Origin: Bradyrhizobium stylosanthis | GTDB taxonomy: Bacteria > Pseudomonadota > Alphaproteobacteria > Rhizobiales > Xanthobacteraceae | Reading direction: 5' to 3' | Assembly: GCF_001641335.1 (NCBI RefSeq) | Contig: NZ_LVEM01000003.1 | Span: forward strand, 243,202-307,201 | DNA length: 64,000 bases | In this document: positions 50,641-58,440 of the stretch, piece by piece | Layout: every line of letters starts with the position of its first letter | How positions within the stretch are numbered: position 1 is the stretch's first letter | Notes under the pieces: model-generated | Databases searched by the model: none | What the model saw: only the letters and a program-made list of their open reading frames with translations | What the model was told of the DNA's origin: nothing | Translations under genes and position numbers: made by a program

Positions 50641-51903
50641 TTAAACCGAGCCCTTGCCCGATCCAAAGACTCCCTTTTGGCTGAACTCAGCGATCCGATG
50701 CTGGTCGTAGCCAAGTGTGTTCCGCAAGATGTCCGAGGTATGCTCGCCCAGCAGAGGCGCCGCCACCGGATCGATCGCACCGGTCAGACTCATATTGATC
50801 GGCGTCTCGATGTTGGGGACCCAGTCCGCAGTCGGGTGCGGAATCCGGCTCAAGCGATGGCGGTCGCGGGCCTCGGGCGCGTTAAATCCTTCTTCGACGG
50901 TACGGAGATAACCGACTGGGATATTGGCCAACTTCATCTTTGCCATCCAGTTCTCCAGGGTATCACTAGCAAAGACTTCCGCGATGGCTGCCCGCAGAAG
51001 CTCCTTGTTCTCGGAACGCGCTTTGCGACTTGCGAATTTCGGATCGGTGATGAGATCAGGCCGGTTCAGCACCTCGACGACCAGTCGGCGATAGAGCCGG
51101 TCGTTGGCGCACGCCATATAGAGCGGCCCATCGGAGGCCTCGTACACGCCGACGGTGGGAGACCCGCTCGGCGAATTCCCGAACCGGCCGGGGTTTTGAC
51201 CGTTGATCAGATAGGCCATGCCATAAAAGCCGGTCATCGCCATCGCAATGTCGAACAGGGCCACCTCGACGTGCTGGCCGCGGCCAAGCCGATCCCGCGC
51301 CAGCAGGGCGAGAAGAATGGCGTTACAAGCCGTCATTCCTGTCGCAATGTCCACGATAGGCGGGCCAGTGCGAACCGGGGGACCGTCGGCAAATCCGTTG
51401 AGCGACATGAAGCCGCTTTCCGCCTGGGTGATGGGATCGAAGCCGGGGCGCGAGGCGAACGGGCCGGAGCGTCCATAGGCGGAGATCGAGCAATAGACCA
51501 GCCGGGGATTGAGCGATGCGACCACATTGTAGTCGAGGCCGAATTTCTTCATGACCCCGCTCGAGAAATTCTCGACAACCACGTCGGCCTTACGGATCAG
51601 ATCCAGTGCGATCTCGCGGGCCTCGGGCACGGCGAGGTCGAGCGCGATGCCTCGCTTGTTGCGGTTGAGACTAAGATAAGCAGCGGTCTCGCCGCCGATT
51701 TCGGCGTGCTCATATGCGCGCGTATCATCACCGCCGTCCGGGTTCTCGATCTTGATGACGCGTGCCCCGAAATCAGCCAGCGTCTGTGTGCAGGCCGGAC
51801 CAGCAACGACGCGCGTGAAGTCGACGACCAGCAGACCATCGAGCGCCGCAGGCCCTTCCGTAACCCGCGACGAACGTTCCGGCAGTTGAGGCTTGGTGGA
51901 CAT
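50641..51903 (-). CDS. CaiB/BaiF-family CoA-transferase
   Basis: This 420-residue class III CoA-transferase has LVVDFTRVVAGPACTQTLADFGARVIKIENPDGGDDTR with a conserved Asp near residue 30, NRNKRGIALDL, the catalytic-Asp region PGFDPITQAESGFMSLNG, and HVEVALFDIAMAMTGFYGMAYLINGQ. It moves CoA between acids such as succinate and an aromatic acid. It lies upstream of the monooxygenase pair with a 163-bp gap, so it may act before or after ring hydroxylation. Confidence 0.92.
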   Translation of the reverse strand: MSTKPQLPERSSRVTEGPAALDGLLVVDFTRVVAGPACTQTLADFGARVIKIENPDGGDDTRAYEHAEIGGETAAYLSLNRNKRGIALDLAVPEAREIALDLIRKADVVVENFSSGVMKKFGLDYNVVASLNPRLVYCSISAYGRSGPFASRPGFDPITQAESGFMSLNGFADGPPVRTGPPIVDIATGMTACNAILLALLARDRLGRGQHVEVALFDIAMAMTGFYGMAYLINGQNPGRFGNSPSGSPTVGVYEASDGPLYMACANDRLYRRLVVEVLNRPDLITDPKFASRKARSENKELLRAAIAEVFASDTLENWMAKMKLANIPVGYLRTVEEGFNAPEARDRHRLSRIPHPTADWVPNIETPINMSLTGAIDPVAAPLLGEHTSDILRNTLGYDQHRIAEFSQKGVFGSGKGSV

Positions 51904-52016
51904 CGGTGGCGCTCCCTTACATCGGCTTATGGTCGCCGAATTGCCCGCAGGAGCAAACTTAAAGCGCGGCGCAGCCGACTTCGCAAGTGCTTCAGCCACA
52001 TACCTGAAAACGCAAA

Positions 52017-52050
52017 AAAGGCCCGGCAGCCATCAAGCTGCCGGGCCTTT
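52017..52050 (-). terminator. Rho-independent terminator for the leftward prophage-end unit
   Basis: A 14-bp perfect stem (AAAGGCCCGGCAGC and GCTGCCGGGCCTTT) has a 6-base loop. On the minus strand it is followed by a TTTTTT run, 77 bp beyond the stop of the GNAT gene. It marks the left edge of the prophage-like segment. Confidence 0.88.
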
Positions 52051-52126
52051 CGAATATTCTGGGCGTACGAGCCAGAAGCGCGCACCGCTCAACATGGACA
52101 GTACGTTCCGCGCCGCGGGAAACTGC

Positions 52127-52555
52127 TCAGCGAAGCCGCTTTCGCCAGTAAAGCGTCCGCGGCCACGCCCAGGGCGCCTCTGGTTCGAAGAGCCGATACC
52201 CCGCCTGGATGAAGTTGTTTGCAGAAACCGTGTTGTCCGTTGTGTCGGACACGATGCTGTCCCAACCGATACGCCGCCCCCTCGCTTCGATTACACGCAT
52301 CATCCTGCGCTGAAGACCTCGCCCCCAATGACGCTGCAGCACGCCAACCCTGCAGAAATAGCCGCCATTCTTCACGTGCGTCGATGGAAGCGCCCCGGCA
52401 AAAGCGACTGCATCGTCTCCATGAAAGGCAAGCCACCACGTTCCCAGGCCGAATTGCGGAATGGCAGCCGTATCGAAGAACGTCAAATGATGCAGATCGG
52501 ACAATATCTCCGCAGTATCTTCATCGTATGCATCGACCATGCGGATGATGTACAT
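52127..52555 (-). CDS. GNAT-family N-acetyltransferase
   Basis: This 142-residue protein has the acetyl-CoA-binding motif RVGVLQRHWGRGLQRRMM near residue 72 (R-x-x-G-x-G variant) and C-terminal ANNFIQAGYRLFEP. The acceptor is unknown. It is the last gene before the terminator, after the lysis genes, where prophages often carry host-modifying cargo. ATG 52555 was used; a TTG at 52573 is in frame. Confidence 0.78.
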   Translation of the reverse strand: MYIIRMVDAYDEDTAEILSDLHHLTFFDTAAIPQFGLGTWWLAFHGDDAVAFAGALPSTHVKNGGYFCRVGVLQRHWGRGLQRRMMRVIEARGRRIGWDSIVSDTTDNTVSANNFIQAGYRLFEPEAPWAWPRTLYWRKRLR

Positions 52556-52618
52556 GAGACGTCTCGTCAGCAAGGAATACCGTGAAAGGAAATGCGGCGA
52601 CGCCGCCTTGGCGAAGGC

Positions 52619-52918
52619 TCACTTGCTCAGCACGACCTTGACGCCAAGCCAGACGGCGCCCATCAGGCCGGTCGCAAGTACTGTGATCACAGCTTTGAAA
52701 GTATAACTCTGCGCCTGCTCCACGCTCTTTCGCCACCGGCGAAGGTGCTGGAAGTCAGCCCTGATTTCTTTCCGGTCATCATCCTCGATTCCAAACGAGG
52801 CCATTACTGACGCGACCGCCTTCGCTACGATCGCGTCTATGCTGTCCTGCTGGAGCCTATGCTGCTCGGCCAGCGTTTCGACGACAATGGCTCTGATCTC
52901 GTCCTCTTGCATCTTCAC
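52619..52918 (-). CDS. Small phage-type membrane protein (holin-module)
   Basis: This 99-residue protein has an N-terminal helical charged region (EDEIRAIVVETLAEQHRLQQDSIDAIVAKAV, probably coiled) and a C-terminal transmembrane helix FKAVITVLATGLMGAVWLGVKVVL. The GTG start overlaps the preceding stop (GTGA); ATG 52912 is an alternative. Position and layout fit a holin, antiholin or spanin-like component of a lysis cassette. No family is certain. Confidence 0.7.
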   Translation of the reverse strand: MKMQEDEIRAIVVETLAEQHRLQQDSIDAIVAKAVASVMASFGIEDDDRKEIRADFQHLRRWRKSVEQAQSYTFKAVITVLATGLMGAVWLGVKVVLSK

Positions 52919-53298
52919 CGCTTGATGATCCTTGCGACATTCTCGAACCCGCGCTTGGCGAAGTAGAAGGAGACGACAATATTGGCGGTGATCGCCGCAA
53001 AGCCCGCCAAGGCGTCAGTTGTGCCAAGGCCGAGAACCTTGTCCCAGACAAGGAGCTTCGCGAAATAAACCGTCACGCAGTATCCGATCAGCTTGTCGGG
53101 TTCATACCAATAACCGAGCTCGGCGGTTCTATACTGCATGACGGCGTTGGTTTCGGCCGTCTGCGATGCAATCTCGCCGGCCGCGAGATCCGCAGCGATC
53201 TTGGCGTCGACATTCTCGGCCTTCAGTTTCGCGCTGTAGGCATCGATCAGCGCCTTGACGACGGGGCCGCCGAGAAACGAGATGAGTGTCATCCACAT
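52915..53298 (-). CDS. Holin-like membrane protein
   Basis: This 127-residue protein has an amphipathic helical middle rich in Ala/Glu (KLKAENVDAKIAADLAAGEIASQTAETNAV), a YWYEPDKLIGYCVTVYFAKLLVWDKV membrane region, and a further hydrophobic segment LAGFAAITANIVVSFYFAKRG. The layout recalls the 3TM holins of phages and gene transfer agents. I chose ATG 53298 with AAGGAAAG upstream. Confidence 0.7.
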   Translation of the reverse strand: MWMTLISFLGGPVVKALIDAYSAKLKAENVDAKIAADLAAGEIASQTAETNAVMQYRTAELGYWYEPDKLIGYCVTVYFAKLLVWDKVLGLGTTDALAGFAAITANIVVSFYFAKRGFENVARIIKR

Positions 53299-53540
53299 TG
53301 ATCTTTCCTTCGAAGGGTTCGCAGGCGCGCGATGATCGTCACGACGGAGATCACCAGCAGGATACGGCCTGTCGCCTTGGCGTCGCCGATAGCAGCGCTG
53401 ATTTGATCTTTGACACCCGGATCGCCCAACGCATCGGCGAGGTCGTCGATGACCGAAGCCAGTACGCCGGTGACTGCGATGCAATAGCTCCAGGCCATGG
53501 TCACGGAATGCAAGCAGACCGCCTTGATCCTTGCGAGCAT
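53289..53540 (-). CDS. Small phage-type membrane protein, 83 aa
   Basis: Two hydrophobic segments (CIAVTGVLASVIDDLADAL, and ILLVISVVTIIARLRTL) flank a short polar loop. ATG 53540 overlaps the previous stop (TGATG); GTG 53543 is possible. It overlaps the next gene by 10 bp. It is part of the holin/endolysin cluster; its individual role is unknown. Confidence 0.65.
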   Translation of the reverse strand: MLARIKAVCLHSVTMAWSYCIAVTGVLASVIDDLADALGDPGVKDQISAAIGDAKATGRILLVISVVTIIARLRTLRRKDQCG

Positions 53541-53689
53541 CACGATTTGCCTCGCAGCGTCGCAAGTCTTGCCTCAAGGGACTTGATCAGGGCGTCGGTC
53601 CCGGTCACAAGCCGAACGACCGGGTCCTTGCAGAACCAGCTGGTGGCAAAGCCGGCTGCGAAGAGCATAATGTCGAGCACTGTCCACAT
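53540..53689 (-). CDS. Small phage-type membrane peptide, 49 aa
   Basis: This short gene was found by reading the gap directly. It encodes MWTVLDIMLFAAGFATSWFC, then KDPVVRLVTGTDALIKSLEA and RLATLRGKS: one N-terminal transmembrane helix and a basic helical tail. It starts 2 bp after the endolysin stop and overlaps the next gene by 1 bp, so it belongs to the lysis operon. The function is unknown. Confidence 0.66.
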   Translation of the reverse strand: MWTVLDIMLFAAGFATSWFCKDPVVRLVTGTDALIKSLEARLATLRGKS

Positions 53690-53691
53690 GT

Positions 53692-54375
53692 TCACTTCCT
53701 TCTAAAGATTGCTCTGACCAGATTGACAATGAATGCGCCGATCGAGCCCTTCGACGGGTTCGTCAATGAAGGCTTGGCTGGGACGGCTGCCGCCGGGCCC
53801 TTTGCGATCGCTCCCGCGAAACCAATTTCGGAATCGAGCTCCATCAGAGCGATGATGAGCGCCGCGCATCCCAATTGCGGATCGATCTTGCCCGGATCGT
53901 AGACGCCGTCCCGAACATACTTTCCGGCACGGTATTGGTTGGTGCCGGCCCAGAGATAGGGCGATGGCACGCTGCGGGCTGCGTAGCCGATGCCGTTATA
54001 GGTCTCGAGGGCCGTCAACGCCGCGGCGATCGACCAGTCCTTGTGGCGCGCAAGGAACGGCGGGCACCTGACCAGAGCGTCGATCGCGGCCGCCTCCCAC
54101 GAGGTAAACGGACCGCGCCCGGCCGGAATATGGACCGAGACGCGATTCCAGGGGTCGCCCTGCGCCAGGGACGCCTTCCAGTTCTGTGAGGATTCCCGCT
54201 CGTGAATGACGGCAATCGCCGGCCAAGGGACACCTGTCTCTCGCTCGACGGCCTGGTATCGGCGCTTGGCTTGGTAAAGACGGGAGGAGACTTTGGCGGC
54301 TTCGGCTTTACGGGTCGGCTTGGCATTCGCCCAGCGAACGCCGTTCGCCCGAGTGAGGGCGTTTAGGTCTACCAT
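53692..54375 (-). CDS. Phage endolysin (lysozyme-like muramidase family)
   Basis: This 227-residue protein resembles the phage lysozyme-family proteins with the pattern V-I-H-x-x-E-[AS]-S ... GDP ... VPAGR ... SPYLW ... GKYV-DG. Here these read IAVIHERESSQNWKASLAQGDPWN, VHIPAGRGPFTSWEAAAIDAL, SPYLWAGTNQYRAGKYVRDGVYDP and LGCAALIIALME. The Glu in HERESS is the probable catalytic acid. A Pro/Lys-rich C-terminus ends in a basic amphipathic helix. It lyses peptidoglycan; holin-like genes follow directly. I chose ATG 54375 (MVDLN). Confidence 0.85.
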   Translation of the reverse strand: MVDLNALTRANGVRWANAKPTRKAEAAKVSSRLYQAKRRYQAVERETGVPWPAIAVIHERESSQNWKASLAQGDPWNRVSVHIPAGRGPFTSWEAAAIDALVRCPPFLARHKDWSIAAALTALETYNGIGYAARSVPSPYLWAGTNQYRAGKYVRDGVYDPGKIDPQLGCAALIIALMELDSEIGFAGAIAKGPAAAVPAKPSLTNPSKGSIGAFIVNLVRAIFRRK

Positions 54376-54738
54376 GGGTTGATCTGCCAGGGGTTGCAAT
54401 GGTAAATCTCGCAATCTGCAGCGTTGCGGCGCAGATCAGCGAACGAGCTAGATTTCTTTGGCGTGCTTATAGATCGCGTTGCCGCGATCTGCAGTTGCAG
54501 ACACGATGCCCGAACGATTGATGGCGTCCAAGTTGGGAAGCTGGCGACACGTTGCTTGTGAGGCCAACCAAGTCCTATCCGACGCAGCAGTCGTCAAAGG
54601 ATTGTCAGGAGAATATTTACGATGATGATTGGCTGCGCGTCGAACCGGGGGCTCGTTGATCAAACCAACCATTTCCTAGAATGGTTTCGAGTTCGCTCAG
54701 GGTCACAATTCGGGGTTGGATTTTTTGAATAGACGTTT
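54376..54738. other. 363-bp AT-richer gap in the prophage segment
   Basis: No convincing gene is seen. A 74-codon leftward frame (54448-54672) lacks a spaced ribosome site and has no recognisable sequence. The region separates the leftward lysis genes from a rightward hydrolase and may hold promoters. Confidence 0.5.
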
Positions 54739-55398
54739 ATGTACGTTGCTATGGGAATGAGGGAAGTTATTCCATGGATAGTTGCTGCTGCCTGCACGAT
54801 TGCGGCTGGCGCCTCTCTTTCAGAGATCCATCGGCTTAAAGGACGCATCGGCGACTTGACGCGCCACGAATTCCACGATCACAAAGACGTACGGGAATAC
54901 ATGATTGACGCGGCGCTGACCGACGCCCCCGAGCCCATCTTTGTACTCGGCGACAGCGTCACAGAGATGGCCCCTCTCCCGCGTCAGATGTGTGGGCATC
55001 CAGTCGTTAATGCGGGCGTCGGCGGCCAAACAATCTACGAAGCAGGCCAACTGGCCTCGCGGGTGCTCGGTGAGCGTGGCGCGTTTTTGATTGCCCTTGC
55101 GGTCGGAGCGAACGACGTCGGATCGCCATCGGCTCAGAGCGATTTCACCACATTAATTGATGTAGTTAAACCGCTCTCTAAGCGCCCGCTCGTGGCATTG
55201 GCCGTGACCTCCGACGTAGCGACGAACCGAGCAATTGCCGCTGCGGCTGCCGGGCGTGGCGTCGGCTTCGTGGCACCGCAGCTTCCAGCGACCGCCGACT
55301 CGATGATGCCGGATGGGGTTCACTATCGAGCCGCAGCGTACAACTCTTGGATTCCGGCCCTAGAGGATGCCATCACCAAGATGTGCCCGGCGCCCTAG
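54739..55398 (+). CDS. SGNH/GDSL-like hydrolase with N-terminal membrane anchor
   Basis: This 219-residue protein has an N-terminal hydrophobic anchor (IPWIVAAACTIAAGASL), then SGNH blocks: block I FVLGDSVTEM (Ser), block II Gly in NAGVGG, block III GANDVG (Asn), and block V DGVHY (Asp/His). It is probably an esterase or acetylhydrolase of envelope or surface polysaccharide. It lies opposite to the phage structural genes between tail and lysis modules, the typical place for a lysogenic-conversion (moron) gene. Its stop overlaps the tail-collar stop by 4 bp. Confidence 0.83.
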   Translation: MYVAMGMREVIPWIVAAACTIAAGASLSEIHRLKGRIGDLTRHEFHDHKDVREYMIDAALTDAPEPIFVLGDSVTEMAPLPRQMCGHPVVNAGVGGQTIYEAGQLASRVLGERGAFLIALAVGANDVGSPSAQSDFTTLIDVVKPLSKRPLVALAVTSDVATNRAIAAAAAGRGVGFVAPQLPATADSMMPDGVHYRAAAYNSWIPALEDAITKMCPAP

Positions 55399-56426
55399 AT
55401 GACGCGAAGCAACTTGTTCGCGATGATGGTAGGCGGGACGATGGAATGAGCACTGCCGCCGGTGTTCGTTGACGTAGAGCTGATCGAATTCGACCCGGTC
55501 GAAGTGATCACGCTCAGTGGAACGACGCCGAGCGTGCCAAGCCGTCCGGGAGCGTAGTAGCCATAGCTTGTACCATTGTACGCAAGGAAACCGCCGTTAT
55601 CCATTCCTGACGGGATTCCGCTGACAGTCGACGTGACCGTGATGGAGTTGATCCCGCTCGAATTTATACCAGGCGGTAATTCTCCTAGTGAAAGGCTGTG
55701 TGCCTGCGCGCCTCCTACAGCTCCCAACGCTGACGCATTCGCGCCGAAGTACGAAGCCGTCAGTCGGGTAGCCGCACTACCGCCCATGTCATCTTTGCCA
55801 GCGGTAACTCGCCCTCGTAGGTCAGGGATGTTGAACGTGGTCGATCCGTCTCCTGTGCCGTAGGTCGTCCCGAATAGAGAAAATAGCGTCGAGTATGCGG
55901 TCCGTGAAATCGCCTGGCCATAGCCAAGCACAAAGGAGCTATTCGGTGCTATCGCACCGAAAAAGTCGATACAAGATCCGATCGGCACGTTGTAAGGATT
56001 GTTGAAGAAGCCAACCAGATAGAATGCGGCATCACTGCTGTTGTAGAGCGCGGCATACGGCGTTCCCTCGACAACGGTCCCTGCCGGCAACTCAGCGGAC
56101 GGTGCAGAACGAAGTGGCCTTGCGCCAAGACCATCCACGTTGATCGTCACGATCGCCCCGTTCGTCGCATGCGGCGTGAACGCGATCACTTGGCCATTTA
56201 GTTGAGAAAGCGTCTGGAACGCCTGGTAAGTGTTGACTGCATAGGCGGTGCTGGTCCCGCTGGTCACAATCGCACCAGCGACATCATCGCGATATTTTGC
56301 AATCGCTGCCATCATCGCACGCGCCGAATCGTTGACGCTGGAGGGCGACTGGCCTTCCGTCCAGTTGATCGTCGTATCCGCCGTCGCGTCGGCGGAAGCA
56401 GTTTGAGACCATTTGTAGAGAGTCAT
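55395..56426 (-). CDS. Phage tail-collar-domain (tail fibre) protein
   Basis: In this 343-residue protein the N-terminus (MTLYKWSQTASADATADTTINWTEGQSPSSVNDSARAMMAAI) is typical of phage tail-fibre bases. The central collar domain reads GSCIDFFGAIAPNSSFVLGYGQAISRTAYSTLFSLFGTTYGTGDGSTTFNIPDLRGRVTAGKDDM. The C-terminal part is Gly/Ser/Thr-rich, ending VPPTIIANKLLRVI. It is a receptor-binding or tail-tip component. Codon and base composition are less GC-rich than in host genes. Confidence 0.9.
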   Translation of the reverse strand: MTLYKWSQTASADATADTTINWTEGQSPSSVNDSARAMMAAIAKYRDDVAGAIVTSGTSTAYAVNTYQAFQTLSQLNGQVIAFTPHATNGAIVTINVDGLGARPLRSAPSAELPAGTVVEGTPYAALYNSSDAAFYLVGFFNNPYNVPIGSCIDFFGAIAPNSSFVLGYGQAISRTAYSTLFSLFGTTYGTGDGSTTFNIPDLRGRVTAGKDDMGGSAATRLTASYFGANASALGAVGGAQAHSLSLGELPPGINSSGINSITVTSTVSGIPSGMDNGGFLAYNGTSYGYYAPGRLGTLGVVPLSVITSTGSNSISSTSTNTGGSAHSIVPPTIIANKLLRVI

Positions 56427-56482
56427 TTATGTATCCTAGATCTAAATCAGTTTGCTCACAGGTCGTCGTAAGGTTGAAGCCG

Positions 56483-56719
56483 TCAGTCCGCAGTCTTTAC
56501 GCCCAGTGTCTCTACCTCTGCGCCGCACAGCTCGATGTATTGCGCACAGCGACACGACGGGGCCCGGGCCGTGAGGAGGTTTCGGATCACGCCGTCCGGG
56601 ACGCCAGGATTCTCGCTTGCGATCCTGACCACACGGGTGTCGATGATGCCGTCGATTTCGGCCCGCAATTCCTCGATGCGCTCCTTAATCGTTGTCAGGC
56701 GCTGATGCTTCGCTGCCAT
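56483..56719 (-). CDS. Small phage-associated protein, 78 aa
   Basis: The N-terminal half is a charged coiled-coil-like helix (KHQRLTTIKERIEELRAEIDG), and the C-terminal half has a Cys pair (SCRC) and another Cys. I chose ATG 56719, which overlaps the upstream gene by 35 bp. It is unrecognised; it sits just upstream of the tail fibre gene and may be a tail-fibre accessory protein. Confidence 0.6.
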   Translation of the reverse strand: MAAKHQRLTTIKERIEELRAEIDGIIDTRVVRIASENPGVPDGVIRNLLTARAPSCRCAQYIELCGAEVETLGVKTAD

Positions 56720-57173
56720 TTGGCTTTTGGTCCTTCGTTTGAGCCTCGAGTGCCGCCAGCTTCTGGCGGGCACTTGCAGCATCGTTCTGCGCGCGCCGGA
56801 GCGCGCGCTCCCGTTGCGCTTCGCGCGAGGTGAGATGAATCTGGATGTCATACGGTAACGCCGCAAACCGGCGCCTCAACGGCGCCGGCCAAGACCGTGG
56901 CGGAGGAATGGCCGCGATCGTGCTCATCGCGCTTGCCGCCGTGCCACCGAGGGTTGGATCCGCGAGACCGAGTGCCAGATGCATCCGCGATATGTCCTGC
57001 ACGGCCGGCCAAAGCCGGTCCATGCCGAGCGACGCACAGTCGGTCACAAAGCGCGCCACCGAGGCAGGTGCGGCGGGACAAGCGCTCACACCATTCAGCT
57101 CGCACCATCTGGCAAACATCGGCGCATCGCGCAATCGCGCCTGAGCAAGCGCCGAGAGTAATGGATGAGTCAT
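56685..57173 (-). CDS. Phage-associated hypothetical protein, 162 aa
   Basis: This protein has helical N-terminal residues 1-60, the segment LWPAVQDISRMHLALGLADPTLGGTAASAMSTIAAIPPPRSWP, and a charged coiled C-terminus with Ala/Lys/Gln. It is not assigned to a family. The start overlaps the previous stop (ATGA), showing co-translation within the tail-region operon. Confidence 0.7.
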   Translation of the reverse strand: MTHPLLSALAQARLRDAPMFARWCELNGVSACPAAPASVARFVTDCASLGMDRLWPAVQDISRMHLALGLADPTLGGTAASAMSTIAAIPPPRSWPAPLRRRFAALPYDIQIHLTSREAQRERALRRAQNDAASARQKLAALEAQTKDQKPNGSEASAPDND

Positions 57174-57361
57174 CGCTTCGCTTTGCGCAGCGCCTCGTGA
57201 AGATTGCCCATGTGCCGGCGCAGCTCGACGAGCTGCGCACGTTTGCGCAAGTTGTGAGGGCTCGAATCGATCTCGGTCAGGGTACGCGCCCTCGGTGTCT
57301 TACCTCGCGTGGGCACACGCTCCGGCGGATGCTCGATTTCACATTCGATATCTTCGCTCAC
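57170..57361 (-). CDS. Small phage-associated protein, 63 aa
   Basis: The GTG start at 57361 with GGGAGA upstream gives an acidic N-terminus (SEDIECEIEHPPERVPTRGKTPR) and a basic helical C-terminus (NLRKRAQLVELRRHMGNLHEALRKAKR). It overlaps its neighbours on both sides by 4 bp. The longer open frame to 57772 runs through an intergenic repeat and was rejected. No function is recognised. Confidence 0.6.
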   Translation of the reverse strand: MSEDIECEIEHPPERVPTRGKTPRARTLTEIDSSPHNLRKRAQLVELRRHMGNLHEALRKAKR

Positions 57362-57432
57362 GAAAACATCTCCCACAGCACGATTGCAACGAGGCCCACG
57401 ATCGCGAGCGATATCAGGTAAGCGGTCATCAT
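57358..57432 (-). CDS. Tiny single-pass membrane peptide, 24 aa
   Basis: MMTAYLISLAIVGLVAIVLW, then EMFS: almost entirely one transmembrane helix. It has GGAGAG immediately upstream and ends in a GTGA overlap with the next gene. The tight coupling to four downstream phage genes argues that it is translated. The function is unknown. Confidence 0.5.
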   Translation of the reverse strand: MMTAYLISLAIVGLVAIVLWEMFS

Positions 57433-57922
57433 CTCTCCATAGCGATAAAAATGCGCGGCAGATCGCGCGACGTGGCGCGATCGTTTCGGGCGCGAACCCT
57501 ATCTCCGTATCCCCGGAGACCGCAGCGGCGCGGGCAACAGGCCCGGCGCCGCAAGGCCGGCACGTTCGCGCGTGCACGGCCAGCAATGGTTCGGACGGCG
57601 GGCGCGCCGATCGGCGCTCCCTGACGCGTATCAAGCAAGTGCGTGGCCGCAATGCGCCGCCGCCGTCCGATCTCGACATCGAAACGAAAAAGCCCGCGGC
57701 GGATATTGCGCGCGGGCGAACCAAACTCGTCTCGATGATGTCAGTATGCCGGTGTTTTGCCCGACGTGTCAAACCTCGTGCAACGTGTTCGCGTCATCGC
57801 GATTGCAGTGTGCGGGCGGTCACGCCGGCGGCGGACGAACCGCGCTAGCTTCGCATCCGATCACGGCTTCGATCGTACGCAGGCGCCGCCGCGACGTCGA
57901 AGCCGCCTTCCGGAGATGGCCG
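57433..57922. other. 490-bp gap holding repeat copy A
   Basis: The gap lies between the first leftward phage gene and a rightward secreted-protein gene. It contains repeat copy A (57687-57774). A rightward GC-rich open frame covers part of it but runs without break into the repeat and lacks a ribosome site, so no gene is called. Confidence 0.5.
57687..57774. repeat. Hairpin-plus-box intergenic repeat, copy A
   Basis: AAAAAGCCCGCG pairs with CGCGGGC (57711-57717). A conserved box follows at 57732-57774: TCGATGATG, TCAGTATGCC, GGTGTTTTGCCCGACG, TGTCAAAC. Confidence 0.85.
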
Positions 57923-58306
57923 ATGAAATCCCTTGCTATCCTGCTCTCGTTCCTCGTCGCGATCGTTCCCGCGGCCGCCGAAGAGCCGGCGGCGCCGGAT
58001 TTTTCCGGTGCCTGGAAGCGCGACTGCGAGAAGACTTACGGCCTGAAGATCCAGCGTATCAATGACAAGGCGTATTCAATCGCGTTCTGCTTTCCCACCG
58101 GCTGCAACGGCCATGCCTGGATTGCCGGGACGCCGATCGCGGGTGACCCGAAATTCAAGATCGTCTCGGAGACCGAGATCGGCCTGCGGCGCGTCGACGT
58201 TCCTGACGGCTGGCTGACCTATCACCGCTGCTCGCCCGATCCGGAATCCTGGACCGGGACAAACCCGGCCGAACGCCTCCGCCAAACCGGCTCGGCATCG
58301 CAATGA
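57923..58306 (+). CDS. Secreted hypothetical protein, 127 aa
   Basis: A signal peptide (MKSLAILLSFLVAIVPAAA, cleaved near AEE) precedes a mature domain beginning DFSGAWKRDCEKTYGLKIQ, with cysteines in RDCEK, AFCFPTGCNG and HRCSPD that could form two disulfides. It is unrecognised beyond a small exported beta-rich protein. ATG 57923 has CGGAG 7 bases upstream. Repeat copy B begins at its stop codon. Confidence 0.75.
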   Translation: MKSLAILLSFLVAIVPAAAEEPAAPDFSGAWKRDCEKTYGLKIQRINDKAYSIAFCFPTGCNGHAWIAGTPIAGDPKFKIVSETEIGLRRVDVPDGWLTYHRCSPDPESWTGTNPAERLRQTGSASQ

Positions 58307-58395
58307 AAAAGCCCGCCGCGGATTGCTCCGTGCGGGCCGAACCATACTCGTTTCGATGATGCCACTCTGCCAGTGTTTTGCCCGACGTGTCAAAC
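58306..58395. repeat. Hairpin-plus-box intergenic repeat, copy B
   Basis: AAAAAGCCCGC pairs with GCGGGC (58332-58337). The box at 58353-58395 contains TCGATGAT, GCCACTCTGC and CAGTGTTTTGCCCGACGTGT, then CAAAC. On the minus strand the hairpin is followed by a T-run. Confidence 0.86.
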
Positions 58396-58440
58396 GAACG
58401 AATTCGTGCAAGCCGCGTTAGGCGATCGGGAGGACCGGCC

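Noticed and set aside
54448..54672. 74-codon leftward frame in the prophage gap
   Set aside because: It has no properly spaced ribosome site, no family resemblance and no coupling to neighbours.
54600..54730. tRNA or att site near the prophage fragment
   Set aside because: No cloverleaf, no T-loop GGTTCGAATCC-type motif and no direct repeat could be recognised by eye.
57442..57772. Open frames reading through repeat copy A on both strands
   Set aside because: They depend on the repeat box for length and have no start signals; similar short frames arise at every copy of the repeat.
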